This document shows positions 11,814 to 20,486 of a stretch of 29,570 nucleotides of DNA, in pieces. Source of the stretch: Polysphondylium violaceum (Eukaryota > Evosea > Eumycetozoa > Dictyosteliales > Dictyosteliaceae); NCBI GenBank assembly GCA_000277445.1, contig AJWJ01000284.1, positions 1 through 29,570 on the forward strand. The letters are read 5' to 3'. The translations under genes were made by a program, and so were the position numbers. Position 1 is the first letter of the stretch; each line of letters starts with the position of its first letter. The notes below the pieces were generated by a model. That model saw only the letters and a program-made list of their open reading frames with translations, made no database searches and was not told where the DNA came from.

Positions 11814-13061
11814 ATGGATATTGAAAATATTATTAAATTCATTCAAGAATCAATTCCTTTATTAGAAGAACATGGTGGTAAAATTGCTACTAGATTATAT
11901 GAGTTACTTTTCTCTAGAAATCCAGAGCTTTTAAATATATTCAACATTGCCAATCAAAAGGGTGGTAAACAACAACTTGCTCTCTCTAGTACAATTTTAC
12001 ATATTGCCAAACATGTGGAAAAAATTCCAGAAATTTTACCAGCAGTAAAGAAAATCTCACACAAACATGTTGCATTGGGTATTAAGCCTGAACATTATCT
12101 ATTGGTTGGTGAAAGCATGTTGACTGCCATTCATGAAGTTTTGGGTGACGATTTGGCAACACCAGAAATGATGCAAGCCTGGAGTGACGTTTATGATTTG
12201 ATTAGTAGTGCTTTTTGCGATGTTGAATCAGAAATCTATGAAGATGTTGAAGATAAAAGTGGTGGTTGGGATGGCCTCAGAGAGTTTGTCATTGCCAAAA
12301 AAGTTGAAGAAACACCAGATATCACTTCATTTTATTTGAAGCCACAAGACGGTAAATTAATCTCTAGCTATGATGCTCTCAATTACATTACCACCAGTAT
12401 AGAAGTCAATGACATTATTCACTTGCGTCACTATTCAATTTCTGACTATCCAATCCCATCCAACCCAAGGAGAAAGAACCCAGACTACTACAGAATTACA
12501 GTTAAAAAGATTCCAGGCAACTGCTCCAAGGGTTCACAAGCCGGTGTAATTTCCAATCATCTCCACAACAATACCAAAGAAGGTGACATTATCAATCTCT
12601 CTGCACCAAATGGTGAAGATTTCAATATGCATGAATCTAATGAGCCATTGATCCTCATTGGCGCTGGTGTTGGTATTACAAGTTGTTTTGCTCTCATGAA
12701 AGCCACCCTCCACCTCCAACCAAAAAGAAAGATTATTTTTATTCAAAGACACAAAAACAGCGAGGCTGCTCCTTTCCGTGAAGAGTTGAAAACAATTATT
12801 GAAAACAATGAAAATGAAAAGAAAACACTCAAGGTCATCACCTCTTATTCCCATCCTTTAGACTCTGATCAATCAGACCACAGTGGCGAAATTGACAAGC
12901 CATGGTTGGAAGGAATCGTTCAAGAATATTCTGAATTGTCAAATGTATTTTTATGTGGTCCAGTTCCTTTTATGAAACACGTTAATTCCTTATTAAAGGA
13001 AATTGGTTTTGAAAAAGAAAGAGTTATTTATGAATTATTTGGTCCATTGGCCGATATTTAA
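11814..13061 (+). CDS. fhbA/fhbB: Flavohaemoglobin (nitric oxide dioxygenase)
   Basis: The 415 aa product oxidises nitric oxide to nitrate using O2 and NAD(P)H through haem and FAD, giving resistance to nitrosative stress in the cytosol. The globin domain (about 1-140) keeps B10 Tyr29, CD1 Phe43, E7 Gln53, proximal F8 His85 and Tyr95 at bacterial Hmp spacing. The reductase part has the FAD motif RHYS (205-208), the nucleotide-binding GAGVGITSCFALM, CGPVPFM near the end and a C-terminal ELFGP. The FAD loop usually read as PGQY is ALNY here, a small departure. The gene is intronless and intact; the first ATG follows an AT-rich, CAA-rich leader typical of dictyostelid mRNAs, and AATAAA lies at 13157-13162. 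D. discoideum has two paralogues, fhbA and fhbB; which one this matches is not decided. The family is widely thought to have bacterial roots, but nothing here indicates recent transfer. Confidence 0.95.
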   Translation: MDIENIIKFIQESIPLLEEHGGKIATRLYELLFSRNPELLNIFNIANQKGGKQQLALSSTILHIAKHVEKIPEILPAVKKISHKHVALGIKPEHYLLVGESMLTAIHEVLGDDLATPEMMQAWSDVYDLISSAFCDVESEIYEDVEDKSGGWDGLREFVIAKKVEETPDITSFYLKPQDGKLISSYDALNYITTSIEVNDIIHLRHYSISDYPIPSNPRRKNPDYYRITVKKIPGNCSKGSQAGVISNHLHNNTKEGDIINLSAPNGEDFNMHESNEPLILIGAGVGITSCFALMKATLHLQPKRKIIFIQRHKNSEAAPFREELKTIIENNENEKKTLKVITSYSHPLDSDQSDHSGEIDKPWLEGIVQEYSELSNVFLCGPVPFMKHVNSLLKEIGFEKERVIYELFGPLADI

Positions 13062-13092
13062 ATTATTGTTATATCATAAGTAGTATTACTAT

Positions 13093-13120
13093 AAAATTAA
13101 AATTAAAATTAAAATTAAAA
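13093..13120. repeat. (AAAATT)n microsatellite, about 4.7 copies
   Basis: Four perfect AAAATT units followed by AAAA, just downstream of the flavohaemoglobin stop codon. Simple sequence in the 3'UTR; no function implied. Confidence 0.9.
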
Positions 13121-13857
13121 CTATTACATTAAAATCATATAGATATAGTTTGTTCAAATAAATTCTTTTACTAAATAATAAATATATTTATTAAATCTAA
13201 CACAATTCCAAACACAAAAAAATCTTGCATTTATTTATTTTTCTGGTAAAATTAAATTTAATTCATTAATTTCAACAATCTTGGACAGCTTAATACTTGT
13301 TTTCCTTTCCGTTGTATGGTCCCATTCTCAATTTAATCTAAATGGAAACTCGAAAAAAATGAAAAAATAAATATTTTTCAAAAGTAAGTTTCTTTGTTGT
13401 TGTTTGTCTAAATGTGACGTAAAATCTTTTGGATGGCAATCATTCAGTAGAGATCAAACTAATACATCATCACAAGTAGAGAAAGACAATCTATATGGAG
13501 AATAAGAGAATAATAAGAAAAAGGTAAATATATTTTATAAAACCCATATGGAAAAAAGTAAATTATTATTTCTCCTTTCCCACTCAAACACACTGGTTTA
13601 TTTTCTTGGACATTTAATCTGGATTTAAATGCACTAATCTTTTTCTAAATGGGTGTTTGGATTTGATTTGATTTGTCAACATTCACTCAAATTCATCATT
13701 TCCCCCACACCCCCACTACTGAAAATTCTAAAAAAAGTTTGAATGTGGTTTAAAAAGGAAAATATGTGGGATGAGTGTGATGGGGTTCAAAAATATATAT
13801 TGTTTATTATGTATGTAAATAGAGTTTAGTAGTATATAAAAATATGAGTGACTAGAG

Positions 13858-13895
13858 TGGTAGGGTGGGGTAGTGGTAATAGAGGGGTGGTGGGT
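13858..13895 (+). other. G-rich tract with possible G-quadruplex
   Basis: Four runs of three or more G lie at 13863-13865, 13867-13870, 13884-13887 and 13892-13894, with loops of 1, 13 and 4 bases. The middle loop is long for a canonical quadruplex, so folding is only possible. It lies about 710 bp upstream of the phosphatase ATG and might also serve as a G-box-like factor site. Confidence 0.35.
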
Positions 13896-14110
13896 ACTTG
13901 GATAGAATTGAGTAATTGACATCAATCAATTATTGTTGTTGATATTCTTGTTACTCACACACCAACAATAGTCAGTGACACCACTATTACCACATAAGCT
14001 GTGCTTCCCCCACTTCTATGTCATACATTCATTTCAATTCAAATCTTTCATTCTCTCATTCCTGCCTGTTACTCCCACCCTCACCTCACCTCCACCATAT
14101 CCAATTTAAA

Positions 14111-14140
14111 AATATTAAATAAATAATTTATTTAAATATT
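14111..14140. repeat. AT-only imperfect palindrome, 14 bp arms
   Basis: The arms AATATTAAATAAAT and ATTTATTTAAATATT pair along 14 bases with one bulged A and almost no loop. All bases are A or T. It may extrude as a cruciform or simply reflect AT-rich spacer composition. Confidence 0.5.
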
Positions 14141-14604
14141 TATTAAACATAGGAATAACACGAAAGTTTGTTTTAAATTCCTTACTATAGTAATTACACA
14201 ATCCCACACCACCAAAATAATATTTTATTATTGTTATTTCTCAACCTGTGCTCAAAAGGTTTCTTTTTGTGTTTTTGATGTTTAGAAATAATAGTATTTG
14301 TTTATTATAATAGGTGTTTGTTTCTTAAAGATACAACTAATTTAGTAGTCAAAACAATTTAAATAGTAATAGTGTGTATAAATATAAATAGATAAATAGT
14401 TTTCCAAATAAACAGTTACTATTTTTAATATTTCCTAGTACTATTTTGCAATATTTATTTCCATCATAATTTAATTTATTTATTCTCGCCACAACGTGTG
14501 TTTAATTTTGTTTTTACCAAGTTACCACTTTGTGTCAAAAACAGATAACAACAACAATAGTAATAGTAATAGTAATAATAGTATAATAGTAAAACAAAAA
14601 TAAA

Positions 14605-16495
14605 ATGAATATAATAAACTATTTTAGAAGCTCCAATGGAAGTCAAAATGGACATGGATCCAACTATAGTGCTTCATCGCTATATAATATGCAAAACAGT
14701 AAAGGTAGTTTTGTACCATCGCCTATATTATACATGACACCAATGGTGCCTATCGATTACGGTTGTCCAGATGACATGTTGGACGACGGAAAGAGTGATT
14801 CAAATTTACCTTCATCCCAAAACACCAGTCCTCAATTCACAGGTGAAAATGGCAGTTCGGCAGCTTTAGACTTTTTAGATCATTTGAATTTTGAAATGAA
14901 ATATGGTTCCCATACAGCCCAAGGTACAAGAAAACACATGGAGGACAGATATAAAATTAAAATAGGTTTAGATAATAATCCAAATATCTCTATATTTGGT
15001 GTGTTTGATGGACATGGCGGAGAGGTATGTGCAAATCATTTTTGGAAATCTTTAAATATATATTAGTATACTAACTACAATCTTTACTCTTTCCACAATT
15101 ATCTAGAAAGCAGCAGATTTTGTTAAAAAAAAAATAGTACATTGTATAAATAAAAACATTAAAGAAAATAGAGCCGGTTATTCAAACAAAAATGGAGGAT
15201 CATTGGCTGGATCGACAGCATCTTATTCGTTACCAACATCATCTTCATCATCATCTTTGACCTCTGGCAATCCTTCAAGTGGTGGGGGTGCTGGTGGAGT
15301 AGGATCACATTCATTGAATAGTAGTCCAATTGTTGGAGGCTTTGATAGTCCCAATTGGTACAAATACAACAACCATCTCTACAACCAAAACAATTTCCAA
15401 CAAGAGATTCAAACAAGAAGTGAGTTTCTCCAAACAGCACTTTACAATACGTTTCATTTTCTCGATAGCAGATATTGTAAAAAGTATAGGCAAAAGAATG
15501 AGGGTGGTACAACGTGTATTGTAGCCCTCTTGTCCAACCCACCCAACTCTCAACCATTGCTCGTCGTTGCCAACGCAGGTGATTCTCGTGGAGTGTTGTG
15601 TAGAAATGGAAAAGCTATTCCTTTGTCATACGATCACAAACCAGGTGATCCTAAAGAGAAACAAAGAATATTAGCAAATGGTGGTAAAATAGAGTGGGAC
15701 TACAATGAAAAGATTTGGAGAGTTGCTGGTATTTTGTCAGTTTCTAGAGGTATTGGGGATATCCCTTTAAAGAAATGGGTTGTTTGTGATCCAGAGTTTG
15801 TTGTCTACCCTCTCAAGGGCCCCACAAGAAAATGCAAACCCATCATATCAAACTCTTCCTCTGCATCTCCCTCTTCTCCCATGGGAAGATTGTTTAAAAA
15901 TCAACCCTCACCAAGTGCATTCAATCGATTGTTTTTCTCTCCTTCCTTTGCCAAAGTCAACAACAATGCCAATCAAACCAATACCTCTACCAACCAATTA
16001 TCCAATAGTGGTATGTTGAATAGCAGCGGTGGCTTTACTTCAAGTCCAAGAAACAGCAAAGTGGTTCATGACTATTACGCTCACTCACCCAGCAGCCATA
16101 TGGACACACCCATATCCTCTCCCCATGAATCCAACTCAGGCTCCTCCTCATCGGGCTCCTCGTCAGGCTCATCCTCATCAGGATCATCTTCCTCATCAAC
16201 CAACCATCATCTCCAAAACAGTCCATCTTCAAATCACAAAATGTATTACTGCTCTGCTCATCAATTCAATTATGGCGAAGTTGACCAATACTTTGTTTTA
16301 GCTACTGATGGAATCTGGGATGTATTTGAAAACCAAGAAATCGTTGACTACATCAACGCCACGATAGAGGAAATGTATCACTCCAAGAGATTGGATTGGG
16401 AACCAAATGAAATCGCAAAAAAAGTAGTTCAAGAAGCAGCAAAAAGAGGTAGTGGTGATAACAGTACCGTATTGATTATTAAACTTTATTGGTAA
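14605..16495 (+). CDS. PP2C-type (PPM family) Ser/Thr protein phosphatase
   Basis: This is a metal-dependent phosphatase that removes phosphate from Ser/Thr. Exons are 14605-15024 and 15107-16495, with intron 15025-15106 (GTATGT...TCTAG, phase 0), giving 602 aa. Family motifs appear in order: TRKHMED (Glu113, Asp114), FGVFDGHGGE (131-140, metal Asp135), GGTTCIVALL (from 273), NAGDSRG (from 296), LSVSRGIGD (from 351), LATDGIWDVF (metal Asp541) and GSGDNSTVLIIKL (metal Asp591 in GDN). All metal ligands are present, so it should be active. Two low-complexity insertions interrupt the fold: Ser/Gly-rich at about 172-215, and a long Ser/Asn-rich one at about 383-527 containing an SG-SSSS repeat. 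A disordered Ser/Gly/Asn-rich N-terminus of about 95 aa precedes the domain; I see no transmembrane segment or clear myristoylation signal. AATAAA lies at 16567-16572. I cannot match it to a named phosphatase. Confidence 0.92.
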
Positions 16496-17255
16496 CCAGT
16501 GGCAATGTTGGTATTAAAGATTAGATATAGATTATTTATTTATCATTTGAACAACTCATTTTCTTTAATAAAAAGGAATAAAAAAAAAAAATACAAATCC
16601 AATCACATCACCCACAGAAAGGAGTATATCGTGTATAATAGTGGTAGTCAGAGTGAGTGGAAATACTACACATAAGATAAGATGACAGTAATAAGAGTGG
16701 TAAAAAGAGCACATGCCACCAATATTAATTAATTAATAGCATAAAAAACAAGAAAACATATCAATCTCACAAACCCAGATTCATTCATATTGGAATTGGT
16801 GCGCAGTGTAAAAATTTCATTTGATTTATAGCCCATGCTCATACTCTTCTCACTTGTTCCAATGTTTGCCCAAACCCTCACCCACTCTGCCAAAACTTAG
16901 GATCAGATCTGAAAGGATAAATATAGTATAGATATATCTAAGGAAATAAATAAATAAAATTTTTAATTAATTTAAAAAAAATCGCATGTATTTTTGTGAA
17001 AAAAAAACAACATTTTTGTAAATGGTTTTATCTTCCACACACTTGACTCCCAAACACCAAAAAATCATAGATCAACAATCATTCTTGATTTTATTTTTCA
17101 ACAACACACACTCACACTTACTTACTCACACACCAATTATATATATTTTATTATGTGTGTATATAAATAAACCAAAAGCAAACTATATATGAGGGTAAGT
17201 GTTCTTTTTTGAAAAACAACAACAACAACAGGGGTGGGTGAAGAGAGAAAAAACA

Positions 17256-17286
17256 TGTGTTTGTGTATGTGTATGTGTGTGTGTGG
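17256..17286. repeat. GT-rich simple repeat
   Basis: Alternating TG/GT with A interruptions, next to a CAA tract at 17215-17230. A similar CA-rich run at 18011-18039 lies in the first intron of the downstream gene. Microsatellite-like; no function implied. Confidence 0.8.
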
Positions 17287-17576
17287 GTTTCTAAAAGTGT
17301 ATTGATGTATATATCATTCTATGTGTGATGTGGTAGACGTGGGGGGGAAAGAAACTAGTGTGGGTGTTAAATTGTGTTTTTTATTAAAAAGATATGCTAT
17401 AACCTTGACTATAAATTTACTCATCATCTTTTTATTTTTATTATCAACAACAAAATTAGAATTAAATTAAGATAAAAATAGACGCTTTTGTATACTACTA
17501 CTTTCCTCATCTTCCTCTTACTACACTCTTATTACTACCAAATCTTTATAGCTATAAAATATCACACAACACTTGG

Positions 17577-17597
17577 GACGCGTCACTGAACACGTCA
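17577..17597. promoter_or_regulatory. GACGCGTC palindrome and inverted TGACGTG motif upstream of membralin
   Basis: GACGCGTC (17577-17584) contains ACGCGT, the core of the MluI cell-cycle box known from fungi. CACGTCA at 17591-17597 reads TGACGTG on the other strand, the core of CRE-like and unfolded-protein-response elements. A TATA-like TATAAAATA lies just upstream near 17552. The start codon is about 100 bp downstream. The palindrome is plainly visible; any regulatory role is inference, since dictyostelid factors for these sites are not established here. Confidence 0.3.
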
Positions 17598-17697
17598 GTT
17601 TTTCCAACACATAGTTTATTATCACAATAGTATTAATAATAGATAACAATATAAATAGGAAAATACCATATAAATACACATACATATAGACACAGAA

Positions 17698-19973
17698 ATG
17701 GAAGATACAGCTCTCATGGGATATTTTCATTTTATTCGATATTTACATGAAATAACATCGCCAAAAATAAGATTTATATTTGAAATATTCTGTCTGGTCG
17801 TCATTTCTTTGTTTTTGTCGACACTCTTTGTCATGCACAACCAATATGTGGGAAAATCAGACTGCATACAAGACATGTTTATGAGGAGTGTGCCGAAATC
17901 TAGGTTTGATATTTTAACTATAGAGGTAATTATTTAGATATCTTTATACAGATACATAAACAGCTCATATACATATATATACACATACTAAGATATTCAT
18001 TTTTTAAATTCACACACACATTCACACACTCACACACGCAAAACTAACTTCACCACACCTTTTAAAACTCAATAATATCTCAGATAAAAAATGAAGAAAG
18101 TTTTATTTATAAAGACAATATCCCATTTCAACCAGTGATGCCCAAAGAAGAGGATATCAAGAAAAGAGTAAACCATGCAAATCATCCTTTGAATCATATA
18201 AAAATACAACAAGATGTAGTTTTTAGAAAACAAAGAACAATTGCTAAAAATAATGATAATAGTAACGAAAATATTAATAATAATAATAATAATGACATAC
18301 TATTAACAACAACAACAACAACAAACAACAATATCAAAAACAAAAATGATAAAGATAATATATCAATCATTCAAAAAATATTCAATTTACGATTACTTTC
18401 AGATCCTATTCATCATATTCCTTTAAAGATTTTAGATTCAATATTTCCAAATAACAAAAAGCAATCGAAAGGAAATATAAATACTTTGTTGAAAAAAGAT
18501 ATCATTGATAGGGAACAGGATGACAATGATGTTAATCAACAACAGCAAGGTAAAATTGATTCTTCGACCATGATAAATCATAAAGAAGAAGAGCAGCAAC
18601 AACAGCAACAGCAACAGGATCAACAGCAACAGGATGACACTCATTATATCGATGAATTTAATGATTTGGTTCAATATTTCCTTATAAATACAAATCCTAG
18701 ATACGAATTCAGTTACCAAAAAGCATTTTTACTCATGACACCTGAACTTAGAACCATGTACAACATATCCACTCACCATATCGATATATACACCAACGAG
18801 ACGTGTTTGGGTAACCCATTCCACAAGATGATACTAAAGATACTCGGATACGATATAGTGATGATCAATAACATTGTCAATAGTTTTATGGGAAAAGGGT
18901 ACATGAAGATCATCAGTGACAACAATATATTCAATCTCGCAAACTACTCATCACCCGACAGAGAACTCTCTACCGAGTTTATTTTCCATCTCATTCAAAA
19001 ATTCCTTTTAACCAATTTAATCTTTTTTTCAACTACAATCATTTTTGGAACAAGTTTAAGAATATGTGAGTTTTGTATATCTAGATGTTTTGATCATAAC
19101 CCTCGACAATTCCTTTCATCAATGGCTCACAACTGTTTAGTTGGTTTTATTTTCATCTTGGTAAGTGTAGTTGTTGATTGTATTTACTACTTTTAATCAT
19201 ATATATTAATTATTATTATTATTATTTCAAATCACTGTTAGATCCAAATAGGATATATCTCCATATTTTCTGTATTTTTATCAACAGAGTATTTAGTATT
19301 TTTAATGAGTTCATTAATTACATCATATTTCTCAACATGGGGTTTGCGATCCAAAGAGAGTATCAAATACTATCCAGTGTTATTTTTGGCAGTATTGTAT
19401 TTACTGGTGTTTTATATCGTTACTTTTCCCACTGGTTTTCATCCAATTGCATTTTATTCATGTTATTCGATCATTGAGTATCTTTTGATACTTTGTTTAT
19501 TTAATTTTGAAATACCTGCTGTATTGGAAAATAGAATCATTCGAAATAATAATAACAACAATAACAATGATACAACCAATAATATCAACAATCAACCGAT
19601 TATAGGTCTCAACAATAATAGTAATGTTGTTAATAGCAATAATGCCAATGCTAATTCCAACATTATAAGCCATCAACCAATTCAACTAAGAAGTGTTCAA
19701 ACGGAAATATCCAATCGTAGCCTTCACCAACACTCGTCATTGGGGAATCTAATCAATAGTAACTCTATTCCTTTTATTAGAAATAGAGCAGACAATAATA
19801 GTAACAACCACACCAACAGTGATGGTGAAAGTACCACCACTACCACTATCAACGCCAACAACTCAAATGGTAGTATAAATTACCACCACCACACCCACCA
19901 TCACATTTCAAACGATATAGTTGACAATATTGCCAACCAATTAATTTTCAATGATAATATAATCAATAATTGA
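17698..19973 (+). CDS. Membralin (TMEM259 family) ER membrane protein
   Basis: Exons are 17698-17925, 18084-19160 and 19242-19973; introns 17926-18083 (GTAATT...CTCAG) and 19161-19241 (GTAAGT...GTTAG) are phase 0, giving 678 aa. Animal membralin is a multi-pass ER protein working with the RNF185 ubiquitin ligase in ER-associated degradation. Family signs: an N-terminal helix (about 26-50) followed by CIQDMF; the lumenal core RYEFSYQKAFLLMTPELR and TCLGNPFHKMILKILGYD, like animal 'QCFGDrFsrlLldefLGYDdil'; then several helices and FLSTEYLVFLMSSLITSYF, like 'vgmEaiMSEFFNDtttaFy', ending YSIIEYLLILCLFNFEIPAV, like 'hyELPAI'. Between the first helix and the core sits a dictyostelid-style insertion with Asn, Thr and Gln runs (about 130-260). 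The tail after residue 500 is Asn/Ser/His-rich. The stop codon is inside a TGAAT repeat, and AATAAA follows at 19993-19998. Family assignment is confident; the precise role in amoebae is not known to me. Confidence 0.85.
18588..18636 (+). repeat. CAA/CAG (polyglutamine) tract in the membralin gene
   Basis: Mixed CAA and CAG codons give an interrupted polyglutamine run of about 14 residues, broken by Asp, in the loop between the first membrane helix and the conserved core. Asn and Thr codon runs lie upstream at about 18270-18330. Such runs are common in dictyostelid proteins. Confidence 0.85.
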
Positions 19974-19989
19974 ATTGAATTGAATTGAA
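19971..19989. repeat. (TGAAT)n microsatellite overlapping the membralin stop codon
   Basis: Three TGAAT units plus TGAA. The first unit supplies the TGA stop codon of membralin, so unit-number changes would not alter the protein end as long as one unit remains. Confidence 0.85.
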
Positions 19990-20486
19990 AACAATAAATA
20001 GAAGTAGTGAGTGGGTAGGATAAGAGTGTTTGGTCAAAACTAAATATCATATATGTCTTTTTTATTTAATTTCATTTCTCACACCACCACCCTTTTGGTG
20101 TTTGAAAATATAAGTTGTCTTGAAAAATCTATAAAAATAGATGTGGGGGTATGGGGGTAATTTTATGTAATCTTTTGGTCTTGGGTGTGTATGATGAAGA
20201 TATTAAATATCATATGATAAATATTTTACAAGCACAGAACATTTAGTAAATCGTAAAATTAATTTTTGAAATGAAATATCTACAAACATTTACCCACACC
20301 CACACCCACATTACTATTTTCTGATAGACATTTCTGCCTATTACCAAAAGTAGACTCTGTTCGCATCTACTTATTTAAATACAATTAATTTCATTATTCA
20401 TAAATCTCACACCTACTATACTATTTAAGTTTATGTTTTTAGAGGATTATTTTCAATTATCCATTGTACATCTAGACCAGCAAGAA
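19974..20486. other. Spacer between the membralin and ThDP-fold genes
   Basis: About 510 bp with no separate gene. It includes the membralin polyadenylation signal (19993-19998), G-rich sequence near 20141-20158 (TGTGGGGGTATGGGGG), a CA-rich triple repeat at 20293-20310, and AT-rich leader. A frame from 20433 is continuous with the ThDP-fold gene, but TAG acceptor-like sites (ending near 20443 and 20475) suggest a 5'UTR intron, so I start the protein at 20487. Confidence 0.6.
20293..20310. promoter_or_regulatory. Triple CCCACA element, G-box/CAE-like
   Basis: Three perfect tandem CCCACA units lie about 180-195 bp upstream of the preferred start of the ThDP-fold gene. In D. discoideum, CA-rich elements and their G-box complement (GTGTGGG-type) in developmental promoters are bound by G-box binding factor (GBF). 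The resemblance is clear, but binding and developmental control here are inference. Confidence 0.4.

Larger units (their letters stand above)
13062..14604. other. 1.5 kb spacer between flavohaemoglobin and the PP2C gene
   Basis: No gene seen. It holds the flavohaemoglobin 3'UTR with AATAAA at 13157-13162, an (AAAATT)n tract, a C-rich stretch near 13700-13716, a G-rich tract at 13858-13895, an AT palindrome at 14111-14140, and the promoter and CAA/AAT-rich leader of the phosphatase gene. An open frame on the minus strand at 13728-13925 is Ser/Thr/His/Tyr-rich low complexity produced by the G-rich strand and is not credible as a protein. Confidence 0.7.
16496..17697. other. 1.2 kb spacer between the PP2C and membralin genes
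   Basis: No gene seen. It contains the phosphatase 3'UTR with AATAAA at 16567-16572, A-tracts, a CAA tract (17215-17230), a GT-rich tract (17256-17286), G-rich patches (17231-17240 and 17341-17347), and the putative membralin promoter with TATA-like sequence near 17552 and palindromic sites at 17577-17597. Confidence 0.7.

Noticed and set aside
13728-13925. Minus-strand frame rich in Ser, Thr, His and Tyr
   Set aside because: It is the antisense of a G-rich tract and simple sequence.
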